Shown here piece after piece: positions 1 to 9,764 of a stretch of DNA of 64,000 nt. The stretch comes from an uncultured Alkaliphilus sp. (GTDB lineage Bacteria > Bacillota > Clostridia > Peptostreptococcales > Natronincolaceae): NCBI GenBank assembly GCA_938074565.1, contig CALJEQ010000044.1, positions 1-64,000 of the forward strand, read 5' to 3'. The translations under genes were made by a program, and so were the position numbers. The notes under the pieces were generated by a model, which was not told the origin of the DNA, did no database searches, and saw only the letters and a list, made by a program, of their open reading frames with translations. Numbering within the stretch: the stretch's first letter is position 1; each line of letters begins with the position of its first letter.

Positions 1-139
1 GTACCTCAGACCGAGGTTTTGCCTAAGGCTTCCTTCAGATTCCACCTCACGGTGGACACCCTTGCCTTCGGCTAGTGGTTCCCACTACCAAGCCCACAGC
101 GGACTTTCACCGCCAAGTTATCGCCCATGCTGGGCACAC
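1..139 (-). mobile_element. Group IIC intron, 5' part (domain I), truncated by window edge
   Basis: Read on the minus strand, the sequence starting at base 139 begins GTGTGCCCAGCATGGGC. It continues through the elements GGCGGTGAAAGTCCGC, CAAGGGTGTCC, GGTGGAATCTGAAGGAAGC and CTCGGTCTGAGG. As recalled, these closely match the 5' end and domain I of class C (IIC) group II introns such as the Oceanobacillus iheyensis intron used for crystallography. The 5' end is one base past the T-tract of a strong terminator, the usual target of IIC introns. The reverse transcriptase ORF and domains V/VI would lie left of base 1 and cannot be checked here. Confidence 0.85.
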
Positions 140-140
140 G

Positions 141-169
141 AAAAGCGTAACCCTTATGGGGTTACGCTT
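141..169 (-). terminator. Rho-independent terminator of the M23 peptidase gene
   Basis: An 11-bp perfect stem (143-153 with 159-169, arm AAGCGTAACCC) with a 5-nt loop is followed on the minus strand by TTTT. The stop codon of the M23 gene (168-170) overlaps the stem. The group II intron begins right after the T-tract. Confidence 0.9.
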
Positions 170-1652
170 AATATTTTACAAAATTTAAAGGATTAATAGG
201 TTTTCCACCCTTTCTAACCTCAAAGTGTAAATGAGGTCCAGTACTTCTTCCAGTACTTCCAACGGTAGCAATTTTTTGTCCCTTATGGACTCTATCACCT
301 TTTTTAACCAATATTGAATTATTATGGGCATAATAGGTTTGGTATCCATTTTCATGGTCTACAATAACTAAATTTCCATATGCACCATTTTTACCTGCAA
401 ATGAAACCTTACCACCATCTGCTGCATTAATTGGTGTACCTGTAGGAGCAGCAACATCAATTCCTTCATGTCTTGATCCCCATCTCATTCCAAAACCTGA
501 GGTTAATCTACCTCTGGTAGGGCTAGAAAATGCTCCCGTTGCCATCGTTTTGGGTCTTGGTTTAGTCCCCTTGGCAACAATTTTATCAGTAGGTTGTGCA
601 ATAACTTTTTCTTCTACTACTTCACGATTTACAACAACCCCATTTTCTTTAATAATATATGCCTTTAATTCCCTCTGCCCTTCACTACCTTGTGCAATAA
701 TTTTTCTATCACCTTCATATAAAGCACTGGTATCTTCATAGGTAGTCTCATAGGGAATTGTCTCTACCAGTTCAACATATTCCTTAGTTAATATTGAAAT
801 AAAAGGCGTTGGAACAACTAGACTAATCTTTTGACCAATTTTTAAACGTTCTAAGTTAATCTCTGGGTTTGCCTTTGCAATATCATCTAAACTTAAATTA
901 TATTTTTTTGCAATGGTCCAAGAATTATCACCATCTGCAACTTCATGGATCTGTTCTTCATCTGTTCCTTTTGTTATATACTGAACAGCTTCCTCTTTAC
1001 TTTTAACTACACCTGCTTCAGTAACCATTTCCACCAATTCCACTGACTCACTAAAACTTATTTCTTCATATTGAGCATTTTCTTCATTGGTATAGGTTTG
1101 TTTTAGGGATTCTAAAACAGACTCTGCTGTTTCCATATCCTTAACCAATAAAATTTCTTTCCCATCCACCATTATAGCAACAGATTTTACTTGAAAATCG
1201 AGTAAACCCCTTATATTTCTAATAATACCCTCTTCACCAGTAAGTTCCATATCATCAGCTTTTACGGGTTTAAATTTTACATTTTCCGAAAAAACTAATT
1301 CTTGTTGATATGTAGATGCCACTTCTTCTCTAACAAAATCAACAGCTTTCCAAAATTCATCTTCTGCTCTTACTGTTCCAATAACTTGGTCATCTACTTC
1401 AACCGAGAAAGCAGCTAGAGATTTATTCATCCATAAATTTGTAACAAATAACATTGATAAAATAGATACAACAATCACAGCAGCAGAAATATGATATTTT
1501 TTCAAAGTTTTAGGGTCTTGTTTTTGGTAGGTGGCTTTGAGACTGTGTATATTTCTCTTAACTAAATGGGTTGTTTTTATATATTGGATATTTAGTTTTT
1601 TCATTAGTAACTTTAACTTTTTTTTGTAAAGCTCCATATTCTTTTGGTTCAT
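168..1652 (-). CDS. Membrane-anchored M23 family metallopeptidase with LysM and G5 domains
   Basis: Predicted cell-wall hydrolase. A basic cytoplasmic tail of about 50 residues is followed by one transmembrane helix (AAVIVVSILSMLFVTNLW). Next come a long extracellular region, a LysM module (GDNSWTIAKKYNLSLDDIAK), a G5-like segment, and a C-terminal M23 (LytM) domain with zinc motifs HEGID and HLHFE. All catalytic residues expected of an active M23 enzyme are visible. The reading frame extends to a TTG at 1670, but GAGAGGAG lies just upstream of the ATG at 1652, which I take as the start (494 aa). The gene is monocistronic and ends inside its terminator. Related LysM-G5-M23 proteins of clostridia act in peptidoglycan remodelling, often during sporulation. 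Its exact role here is not known. Confidence 0.88.
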   Translation of the reverse strand: MNQKNMELYKKKLKLLMKKLNIQYIKTTHLVKRNIHSLKATYQKQDPKTLKKYHISAAVIVVSILSMLFVTNLWMNKSLAAFSVEVDDQVIGTVRAEDEFWKAVDFVREEVASTYQQELVFSENVKFKPVKADDMELTGEEGIIRNIRGLLDFQVKSVAIMVDGKEILLVKDMETAESVLESLKQTYTNEENAQYEEISFSESVELVEMVTEAGVVKSKEEAVQYITKGTDEEQIHEVADGDNSWTIAKKYNLSLDDIAKANPEINLERLKIGQKISLVVPTPFISILTKEYVELVETIPYETTYEDTSALYEGDRKIIAQGSEGQRELKAYIIKENGVVVNREVVEEKVIAQPTDKIVAKGTKPRPKTMATGAFSSPTRGRLTSGFGMRWGSRHEGIDVAAPTGTPINAADGGKVSFAGKNGAYGNLVIVDHENGYQTYYAHNNSILVKKGDRVHKGQKIATVGSTGRSTGPHLHFEVRKGGKPINPLNFVKY

Positions 1653-1849
1653 TTTAAAAACTCCTCTCAAAGTATGGGCTTGTTATGTTATTATATTTAA
1701 GTCTATAGTCATATTGTTTTTTATTTTTATAGGTATTTTGTCATGGTTTTGTAACAAATCACTTTATTATTATATAATAATTGATTTAGTTTGTACAACC
1801 CCAAACTAATGTTTTTTTATCAAAACTATTTTTCCCAATTTTTAGTTTA

Positions 1850-3355
1850 TTATTCAATATTTACTTTTAGCCATTCTTGGAACAAAGGCTTTAATTTTTT
1901 ATCTGTATTTTTTTCAAATATATTATAAAAATCCATTGTTGTTACGTTTTGAAATTGGTATCTTTGATAATATTCTCTTAAAGCCCTATAAAAATTTTTA
2001 TCTCCCATTTCACTCCTTAAAGCTTCAACAAATAACGCACCTCTACTATATACAATACTACTGTACTCCAGCGAATCATCAAAATCTTTTAAACTCCTTA
2101 ATATGCCTTCACCCTTATCTGTTTTAAGGGCTAAAAAGTTTTCATACTGCGCCTTTATCATTTTTTCAAAAATTTGCTCCTTAATATGCGAACCATACTT
2201 TTCTTCGAAATATAGTAGTGTGGAATATTCCGTTAAAGCTTCATCTAACCACGGTTCAGTAACTTCATTGTTTCCAACGATTCCATACCACCATTGATGG
2301 GCTATTTCATGGGCAATTACATATTCTAATGGAAAATCTTCCTCCAATCTATATAACTGATTTCCGATCATAACTAAATTAGGATATTCCATTCCCCCTA
2401 AAAAGAAGTCACTTGCCACAACTGACAATTGTTGATATGGATATTTACCAAATATTTTATTAAAAATAGCCACAGAATCCAGAGCTACTTGTAATGCTTC
2501 TTCACTTTTTTGTCCCTCTAGTGTATATGAATTTACTGTAATTCCATCTACGTTAGCAGTTTTTACATCAAACTTCTTACTAAGAATCATAGCAAAATTT
2601 CTAACTTTTTCAGCACTCATTTTATATCTAGTTTTATTTTTCTTACTAGATTGTTGTTTAACTATATTTCCAGTGGTGGCGATTATGTAGTCTGACGGAA
2701 CTTCAATTGAAATATCATAACTTGCTACTTCACTATAAAAAGGATCTCCTATTGCATAATAAGGATCTAAATTCCACCCCTGCTGGTCGTATACTGCTAA
2801 AATAGGAAACCAATTTGTAATATTTATAGTATTATCGCCATACCCCATCCTAGCAACAACATTAGGTAACTTCACTTCAAATTCTATTAAAAATTCTCTT
2901 TCTTCTCCTGGTTTTATAGGCATTTGAGGTGTAACCCGTAGTACAGTCTCTCCGTCTCCCATAACCTTATAATATAGTCTTTGATTTTTTTCTTTTATAT
3001 CAATTATTTCTATCCAGCCAGGATTAAACCCATTTGGATATGCATATTGCATTTCTTCTTCCTCAAAGGGAATATGTTTTTTGTTCTTAAATATATTAGG
3101 ATATATATGAAAATAAATATTTTCAAAATCATCATTAAGCTTGTTTTTAAAAGTAATAGTTTGACTCCCCTTCAATGACATAGACTCATCATCAAATACT
3201 GTTTCAATTTTATAATGGTTCAAGTAATCCTCATCGGCTTTTCTACTAGATACATTCTCTATATATGGCTGTTGAAAAAATACCTGTAAACACATTGTAA
3301 AAAGCAGTACACTAAATACAATTCCCAACGTCTTCAGTCGTCTATTAAACCGCAA
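1850..3355 (-). CDS. M1 family zinc metallopeptidase, membrane-anchored or secreted
   Basis: Predicted gluzincin aminopeptidase. The zinc signature HEIAHQW has H349, E350 and H353. The third ligand is E372, exactly placed in WLDEALTEY. The exopeptidase-type GGMEYPN motif precedes it. A hydrophobic N-terminal segment (residues about 10-27) is a signal peptide or anchor with no lipobox, so the enzyme probably works outside the membrane on peptides. At 501 aa it lacks the large C-terminal domain of PepN-type enzymes. The start is TTG at 3355, supported by AGAGGGGGG seven bases upstream. It diverges from dnaD, with 136 bp between the two genes. The substrate cannot be told from sequence. Confidence 0.88.
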   Translation of the reverse strand: MRFNRRLKTLGIVFSVLLFTMCLQVFFQQPYIENVSSRKADEDYLNHYKIETVFDDESMSLKGSQTITFKNKLNDDFENIYFHIYPNIFKNKKHIPFEEEEMQYAYPNGFNPGWIEIIDIKEKNQRLYYKVMGDGETVLRVTPQMPIKPGEEREFLIEFEVKLPNVVARMGYGDNTINITNWFPILAVYDQQGWNLDPYYAIGDPFYSEVASYDISIEVPSDYIIATTGNIVKQQSSKKNKTRYKMSAEKVRNFAMILSKKFDVKTANVDGITVNSYTLEGQKSEEALQVALDSVAIFNKIFGKYPYQQLSVVASDFFLGGMEYPNLVMIGNQLYRLEEDFPLEYVIAHEIAHQWWYGIVGNNEVTEPWLDEALTEYSTLLYFEEKYGSHIKEQIFEKMIKAQYENFLALKTDKGEGILRSLKDFDDSLEYSSIVYSRGALFVEALRSEMGDKNFYRALREYYQRYQFQNVTTMDFYNIFEKNTDKKLKPLFQEWLKVNIE

Positions 3356-3491
3356 AATAATTCCCCCCTCTTATAAAGCCTTATACTATTTATTAATATG
3401 AATTTTTATGATATATTATGTTCTTAAAAGATAAAAGTCTTTATGTGTGATATAATAAAACAAAAAGTTATATAAACAGGAGTGATTTATT

Positions 3492-4568
3492 ATGGGTTTT
3501 ATTAAGAATCCACCTTCAATTGATTTAGGTGATACTCCTATAGAAAATATATTTATTGATGTGTATATGCCTATGGCCAATGGTACATTTGTTAAAGTCT
3601 ATTTATTAGCCTACAAATATGCTTTAGACCCAGAAAGAAACATGGAAGTTAATAATATGACTATAGCCAATAACCTTACTATTCCGTTGTCTGATGTCTT
3701 GGCTGCTTGGGATTTTTGGGAGAGTAAACAAATTATAAAGAAGATTTTCGTCTCTGATGAAGATGAAACAAACTATACGGTGGAGTTTATTAGTTTGAAA
3801 CAGCTATATATTGATAATACATTCAAACCAATACAGTCTAAAGATGAAACCTCCTCTTATGAAGAAGGCTATTCTTTATCTACTAAAGATTTAGTAGAAG
3901 CAAACCAAGTACCCATGATTAAAGATATGTTTCTAGACATTAACAACATTATTAATCGTCCATTGGTTCCTAATGAAAAAAGACAAGTTTTAGAATGGTT
4001 TCATCAATATAATATCGAAACACCTCTAATCATAAAAGCGTTTAGTTATTGTAAACATAAAAAAAATAAAAAGAACGTTAATTATGTAGGTGGAGTTATA
4101 CGCAATTGGCATGATTTAGGCATTACAACAGTTGAAGCACTACAGGAGTATCTATTAAAACAAGGTGAGAGATACGGACTCTATGAAAGAGTTTATAAAG
4201 CTTTAGGCTTTAATTTTAGAGAACCTACAGAATCAGATATGAAGATTATGGATAAATGGGTGGATGATTATAATTTTTCATTGGAGTTAGTTTTAAAGGC
4301 ATGTGAAAATTCCAGTAAAACATCCAACCCTAATATAAACTATATTAATAGTATATTAGCAGATTGGTATAAAAAAGGAATTAACACCATTGAAGATCTA
4401 AATAAATTAGATACAAAACCAAAAAAGATAAATACACCTTCAAATAATGTCCCTTCAAATAAAATGAAAACTAAATTTCATCTTTCTGAAAGTAGATTTG
4501 AGCAATATTCAGACGAAGAATTAGAATCTATTATTCTTAATAAACAAAAGAATAAATTGAATCGTTAG
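3492..4568 (+). CDS. DnaD domain replication initiation protein
   Basis: Primosomal protein of the DnaD/DnaB family, which in Firmicutes helps load the replicative helicase at oriC and during restart. Residues about 1-120 look like the N-terminal winged-helix region. Two C-terminal DnaD (DnaB_2) repeats follow, about 140-215 and 230-310, each carrying the family's YI-x-I-x-W pattern (YVGGVIRNW, YINSILADW). The double C-terminal repeat is typical of clostridial members. An AGGAG site precedes the ATG. The helicase-loader-like gene starts 12 bases after its stop, so the two form an operon. A TATAAT at 3451-3456 is a possible -10 box, without a clear -35 box. Confidence 0.85.
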   Translation: MGFIKNPPSIDLGDTPIENIFIDVYMPMANGTFVKVYLLAYKYALDPERNMEVNNMTIANNLTIPLSDVLAAWDFWESKQIIKKIFVSDEDETNYTVEFISLKQLYIDNTFKPIQSKDETSSYEEGYSLSTKDLVEANQVPMIKDMFLDINNIINRPLVPNEKRQVLEWFHQYNIETPLIIKAFSYCKHKKNKKNVNYVGGVIRNWHDLGITTVEALQEYLLKQGERYGLYERVYKALGFNFREPTESDMKIMDKWVDDYNFSLELVLKACENSSKTSNPNINYINSILADWYKKGINTIEDLNKLDTKPKKINTPSNNVPSNKMKTKFHLSESRFEQYSDEELESIILNKQKNKLNR

Positions 4569-4579
4569 GAGTGTATCTT

Positions 4580-5554
4580 GTGGCTGATGATTATTTGAAA
4601 AATATCCTTAATGACTATGAACGTAAACGAAGAGAAGCTAGAAGTAAAAAAGAAATAAGAATACAAGAAATATATAACAAAGTACCTCGTATTGAAAAAA
4701 TAGACCAAGAAATTACTAAATTAGGTATTTCAATAGCAAGATCAATTATTAACCAATCTGACAATCCAGAAGAAATGTTAATTAAATTAAAAAATGAATT
4801 GGAAAAATTAAAACAGGAAAAAGCCTTTCTTCTAACAGAAAACAATATACCTATTCAATACTTGGAAGAACAATATCAATGTACTCAGTGTCAAGATACG
4901 GGCTTTTTATCTACTGGTAGGAAGTGTAGTTGTTTAAAACAACAGTTAATTAATCAAGCCTACTCTATGTCTAACTTATCGTCTATATTAAAAAAAGAAA
5001 ACTTTCAATCCTTTAATATTAACCTCTTTTCCAATGAGTTATTTACTGGACAAGACTCAAGTCCAAGAGAAAATATGCTTCAAATTTTAAATGTTTGTGA
5101 AGGCTTTGTTTTTAATTTTCATAAAAACAATGAAGAAAATTTACTTTTTTACGGACCAACGGGTCTTGGCAAAACTTTTTTAACCAATTGTATTGCAAAA
5201 GCATTATTAGATAAAGGTAAAATTGTAATTTATCAAACAGCCTTTAAAATTTTTGAAATATTAGAAGCTATTCGTTTTCATAATTCTCAGGATAAAGATA
5301 AATATTATTTGTTATTTGATGCAGACTTATTAATAATTGATGACTTAGGAACAGAGATTACCAACACCTTTACCAATAGTGAGCTTTTTAATATTATTAA
5401 TAGTAGACTTTTATCTAATAAAAAAACAATTATATCTACTAATTTAGCCCTTAAAGACTTTAGCATACGCTACGATGATCGAATAGGTTCTAGGTTATTT
5501 TCTAAATATACATTATTAAAGTTTTATGGAAATGATCTAAGATGGCAAACCTAA
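4580..5554 (+). CDS. DnaC/DnaI-like AAA+ helicase loader
   Basis: AAA+ ATPase that probably loads DnaB (at 9.8-11.1 kb) together with the upstream DnaD protein. The N-terminal half is helical, followed by a probable zinc-binding cluster (CTQCQDTGF then CSC). Then come Walker A (GPTGLGKT, residues 192-199), Walker B (LLIIDDLG), and an arginine-containing C-terminus ending FYGNDLRW. A reading frame is open from 4571, but AGGAG at 4567-4571 places the true start at the GTG at 4580. Length (324 aa) is normal for clostridial DnaC-like proteins. It is translationally close to dnaD and followed by a strong terminator. An IstB transposition partner is an alternative, but no IS21 element is nearby. 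Confidence 0.86.
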   Translation: MADDYLKNILNDYERKRREARSKKEIRIQEIYNKVPRIEKIDQEITKLGISIARSIINQSDNPEEMLIKLKNELEKLKQEKAFLLTENNIPIQYLEEQYQCTQCQDTGFLSTGRKCSCLKQQLINQAYSMSNLSSILKKENFQSFNINLFSNELFTGQDSSPRENMLQILNVCEGFVFNFHKNNEENLLFYGPTGLGKTFLTNCIAKALLDKGKIVIYQTAFKIFEILEAIRFHNSQDKDKYYLLFDADLLIIDDLGTEITNTFTNSELFNIINSRLLSNKKTIISTNLALKDFSIRYDDRIGSRLFSKYTLLKFYGNDLRWQT

Positions 5555-5568
5555 TACAAAAAACAGAA

Positions 5569-5600
5569 AAAACCTTACTCTCAAACGAGTAAGGTTTTTT
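5569..5600. terminator. Terminator after the dnaD-dnaC operon
   Basis: A 12-bp stem, AAAACCTTACTC (5569-5580) with GAGTAAGGTTTT (5587-5598), and a 6-nt loop. It has T-runs on the plus strand and A-runs upstream, so it can act in both directions and would also stop transcripts coming from the tRNAs. Confidence 0.9.
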
Positions 5601-5612
5601 TCTGTTTTTTAA

Positions 5613-5687
5613 TGGTGACCCCTAGGGGAATCGAACCCCTGTTACCGCCGTGAAAGGGCGGTGTCTTGACCGCTTGACCAAGGGGCC
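5613..5687 (-). tRNA. tRNA-Glu (UUC)
   Basis: A cloverleaf can be folded on the minus strand. The acceptor GGCCCCU pairs with AGGGGUC, the anticodon stem CCGCC/GGCGG holds loop CUUUCAC with anticodon UUC, the T-arm carries GUUCGAAUC, and CCA is encoded (5613-5615). Length is 75 nt. Confidence 0.96.
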
Positions 5688-5743
5688 AAATTAATTCAGT
5701 AACCCCCGGTATTCCTTCACCAAGAACTACTGAATCTTTTTAG

Positions 5744-5819
5744 TGGTGATCCATCCGCGACTCGAACGCGGGACACCCTGATTAAAAGTCAGGTGCTCTA
5801 CCGACTGAGCTAATGGATC
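5744..5819 (-). tRNA. tRNA-Lys (UUU)
   Basis: A cloverleaf can be folded on the minus strand. The acceptor GATCCAT pairs with ATGGATC, the anticodon stem CCTGA/TCAGG holds loop CTTTTAA with anticodon UUU, the T-arm carries GTTCGAGTC, and CCA is encoded (5744-5746). Length is 76 nt. It lies 56 bp upstream of tRNA-Glu and is probably co-transcribed with it. Confidence 0.96.
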
Positions 5820-5888
5820 GTGTAGTTAGTGCTCACATTTATATATACTAAATCAAATCAAGTAGAAAGTCAATAGTTTTTGTCGAAA

Positions 5889-5912
5889 AAAAACACCAAA
5901 ATAACTTGGTGT

Positions 5913-5915
<3 letters not shown>
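5889..5915 (-). terminator. Terminator of purA
   Basis: A stem formed by AAACACCA and TTGGTGTTT (about 5891-5913) is followed on the minus strand by eight T residues. The purA stop codon overlaps the right arm. Confidence 0.85.
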
Positions 5916-7211
<1,296 letters not shown>

Positions 7212-7285
7212 TTAATAAATGTTTGTTTTAGATTGAACAACCAATATAAATACTATCATATATTAACAACACGGTCAACAATAGT

Positions 7286-7319
7286 CGAATATTATATATT
7301 CATATAAATTTAATATTCG
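7286..7319. promoter_or_regulatory. Possible PurR-type inverted box pair upstream of purA
   Basis: CGAATATT (7286-7293) and its exact inverse AATATTCG (7312-7319) are separated by 18 bp, about 90 bp upstream of the purA start. Firmicute PurR binds two inverted boxes with conserved CGAA cores at about this spacing. The flanks are too AT-rich for confidence. Confidence 0.35.
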
Positions 7320-7400
7320 TATTTTTTATACCATATACTTTTTAAACTAATATTATTTTAGGTTTTTAACTAAATAATATACATAATTAAAATTATCATA

Positions 7401-7440
7401 AAAAAAAGTTAAGGTTTTTTTATTCCCTTAACTTTTTTTA
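7401..7440 (-). terminator. Terminator of the DUF1858 gene
   Basis: Stem AAGTTAAGG (7406-7414) with CCTTAACTT (7426-7434) and an 11-nt loop. The minus-strand T-run is supplied by the A-run at 7401-7407. Confidence 0.85.
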
Positions 7441-7454
7441 TTTTATTTATAAAA

Positions 7455-7658
7455 CTATTTACCTTGAAAATGTGTGTTTAAATCTTCTACTAACTTATCT
7501 ACGTCTATTCCATGAACTCTTCCAGCATCTGCAATACTTTCCATTGTAGCACCTGGACAACCTAGACAGTGTAGTCCATATTTCATAAATACTGCTGCAC
7601 TTTCACGGTCCATCTTTAACACATCCATAATAGTCATATCAGCTGTAACTTTTGCCAT
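7455..7658 (-). CDS. DUF1858 domain protein
   Basis: A 67-aa cytoplasmic protein matching the whole DUF1858 family, short helical proteins or N-terminal modules with a CxxC motif (here HCLGCPG). The family is common in anaerobes and is sometimes fused to hybrid-cluster or redox proteins. Its function is unknown. A role in metal or redox handling is only a guess from the cysteines and from the flavodiiron gene 0.8 kb away. The ribosome site AAAGGAGGG is very strong and the gene has its own terminator, so it is probably well expressed. Confidence 0.85.
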   Translation of the reverse strand: MAKVTADMTIMDVLKMDRESAAVFMKYGLHCLGCPGATMESIADAGRVHGIDVDKLVEDLNTHFQGK

Positions 7659-7752
7659 TATAAACCCTCCTTTAATTCAGTTTAGTTATAATATTACCAT
7701 TTTTTATGGAATTTATCAACAATTAACTACTTAATAACAATCAATTCTTTAG

Positions 7753-7860
7753 TTATCCACATAGTAATGTTTTTAAATCAATTTATTTAACTTCACTCAT
7801 CCTACTTATTCACACAAACCACAAACCTATGCACAGGTGTTCGGTGGATAGTGTGGATAA
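7753..7860. promoter_or_regulatory. DnaA-box cluster away from oriC
   Basis: Perfect box TTATCCACA at 7753-7761, TTATTCACA at 7806-7814, CTATGCACA (one mismatch) at 7828-7836, and a perfect inverted box TGTGGATAA at 7852-7860. All lie in the 204-bp gap between the DUF1858 and GNAT genes, about 37 kb from dnaA. It may be a DnaA-binding cluster that titrates or regulates, as known in Bacillus subtilis. Confidence 0.6.
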
Positions 7861-7862
7861 CT

Positions 7863-8462
7863 TTATTTATTACTCAAATACATTTCTTTAGTAATATGCA
7901 TATGAATAAATCTACACTGAAGTATATCATTATCTGTCTTAAAAAATTTAGCAAATTTACTTAATTTTTCATCTTCAAATACTTCTAATTCTTGATCCTC
8001 AAACTCATCATACTTGATTTCAGTAGCTTTAAATCCACAATTTAAATAACACTTTTGGGCTCTAACATTAAACTCTGCTACTTTTAAGTCAAGCCTTTTC
8101 ATTTTCAATACTTCAAAATAAAATGGAATAAAACTCTTAAGACTATCTGTTCCATATCCATTATTTATAATATTAGGGTCAAAAACGATTCCTAATTCAC
8201 TACTTCTTCTAAACCATTTTATATTTCTTAGTGAAAAATAACCTATTAGATTGTTTGTATTTACATCATAGACAGCATAACTTTTTCTTCTAAAAGAATT
8301 GCTTTTTTTACTAAACCAATAATCTCTATCCTTTTTATCCATTTTAGGAAAAGTATAACTAAAGAATAATGGATCTTTGTGGCTTCCCCAAAACTGCATC
8401 TCATCTACATGTTTTCTTTCTAGCTTTGTAATAAGAGTATTTTTCCCCCTTATAACCACCAT
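7863..8462 (-). CDS. GNAT family N-acetyltransferase
   Basis: A 199-aa protein with the GNAT fold of the RimJ/RimL-like branch. Visible are a first strand LITKLERKHVDEM, the segment NLIGYFSLRNI, an acetyl-CoA loop region GIVFDPNIINNGYGTDSLKSF and the closing pattern VAEFNVRAQKCYLNCGFKA. These support acetyl-CoA binding. The acceptor (a small molecule or a protein N-terminus) is not predictable. The start ATG follows GGAGG at good spacing. Its stop lies two bases from an inverted DnaA box, so box-bound DnaA would sit at the 3' end of this gene rather than at its promoter. Confidence 0.75.
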   Translation of the reverse strand: MVVIRGKNTLITKLERKHVDEMQFWGSHKDPLFFSYTFPKMDKKDRDYWFSKKSNSFRRKSYAVYDVNTNNLIGYFSLRNIKWFRRSSELGIVFDPNIINNGYGTDSLKSFIPFYFEVLKMKRLDLKVAEFNVRAQKCYLNCGFKATEIKYDEFEDQELEVFEDEKLSKFAKFFKTDNDILQCRFIHMHITKEMYLSNK

Positions 8463-8504
8463 TTATACCTCCATTGATTCCCTTCTACCCCATGAAACCC
8501 TTTT

Positions 8505-9701
8505 TTATTTTAATCCCATTGCAAAAGCTCTACCATAATCCTTGCATTGTGCAAATATTTCTTCACTAGGCAAAAAGTTGATTTTTAATCCCTTTTCAAA
8601 AATTTTAAATTTCATAACCTTTAAGTGGTTTTCTATTATATCTACTGCTTCACCACTCCAACCATAAGAACCAAAAGCACCCGCAAGTTTTCCCCTATTA
8701 GTTACAGGACTCAAAACAGAAAACAACTTATATATAGGTGGTAATGTATTTTGATTAATGGTTGGTGACCCTATTATAATAGCATTAGAAATTTCAACCC
8801 TAGTTTCTAATTCTCCCAAGTAAATGTCTTCAATATCACAAAGATCAGCAATAAGTCCCTCTTCCTCTACTCCTAAGGCTATAGCTTCAGCAATTTTTTT
8901 AGTGTAGCCATATGCAGATACATAGGGAATAAACACACGGCCTTTTACATTACTATTTACCTTTTCAGTTGCCCACTTATGGCATGTATCAATATATTCA
9001 AAAACATTTTCTCTTATTATTGGACCATGTCCCACTGCTAGTATATCAATTTTTAAATCTTTTATTCTATCAATTGCCTCTAATAAATATTTACTAAAAG
9101 GACTAATAATAACATCAAAGTAATACTTGTATGCATCACTAAAGTCGCCAACTTCATCATTAAACAATCTTTCGTTTTTATCGCAATAGTGGCAACCAAA
9201 GGAGTCGCACGTAAACAATACGTTGTCTTCCTCTAAATAAGTATACATACTATCAGGCCAATGTAGAAATGGTGCATCAATGAAAGTTAGTTTCTTATTA
9301 CCTAGATCTAAAACATCTCCACCCTTTACAATTTGGTGCTTAAAATTTTCATTAATCATTTCCTTCAAAAATCTTATAGCAGACCTAGTACCAATTACGG
9401 TGGCATTAGGTGCAACTTCTAATAAATGTTTTAAACTTCCAGAATGATCTGGTTCTGTATGATTCACAATAATGTATTCAATTTCTGCTGGATCAGTCAG
9501 TTGTTTAATTTTTTCTATATATTCATTATGAAACTTCTCCTTCACAGTTTCTACTATTGCTTTTTTGTCAGCATTAATAAAATATGAATTATAAGTTGTC
9601 CCATATTTAGTTTCCATAACCACATCAAAAGTAGCTAAATCAGGATGGAAAGCACCAATCCATTTAATATCCTTTGTTACATCTATTATTTTATTCTCCA
9701 T
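8505..9701 (-). CDS. Flavodiiron protein (A-type flavoprotein, FprA)
   Basis: Cytoplasmic flavodiiron enzyme that reduces O2 to water and/or NO to N2O and so protects anaerobes. Residues about 1-250 form a metallo-beta-lactamase-like diiron domain with motif HTEPDHSG and further ligand segments (CDSFGCHYCD, VGHGP). Residues about 255-395 form a flavodoxin-like FMN domain (FIPYVSAYGYTKKIAEAIA, GSPTINQNTLPP, GSYGWSGEA). At 398 aa it is a minimal class A enzyme with no fused rubredoxin, so electrons must come from a separate rubredoxin or similar partner. No such partner is in the window. Confidence 0.93.
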   Translation of the reverse strand: MENKIIDVTKDIKWIGAFHPDLATFDVVMETKYGTTYNSYFINADKKAIVETVKEKFHNEYIEKIKQLTDPAEIEYIIVNHTEPDHSGSLKHLLEVAPNATVIGTRSAIRFLKEMINENFKHQIVKGGDVLDLGNKKLTFIDAPFLHWPDSMYTYLEEDNVLFTCDSFGCHYCDKNERLFNDEVGDFSDAYKYYFDVIISPFSKYLLEAIDRIKDLKIDILAVGHGPIIRENVFEYIDTCHKWATEKVNSNVKGRVFIPYVSAYGYTKKIAEAIALGVEEEGLIADLCDIEDIYLGELETRVEISNAIIIGSPTINQNTLPPIYKLFSVLSPVTNRGKLAGAFGSYGWSGEAVDIIENHLKVMKFKIFEKGLKINFLPSEEIFAQCKDYGRAFAMGLK

Positions 9702-9764
9702 AGTATCATCCCCCTCAATATTTCATTTTTTCCCCTTTTTTATATAAACAAACATTTTTTTTAA

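Noticed and set aside
4580-5554. IstB transposition helper of an IS21 element
   Set aside because: No IstA gene or terminal repeats are near, and the gene is coupled to dnaD.
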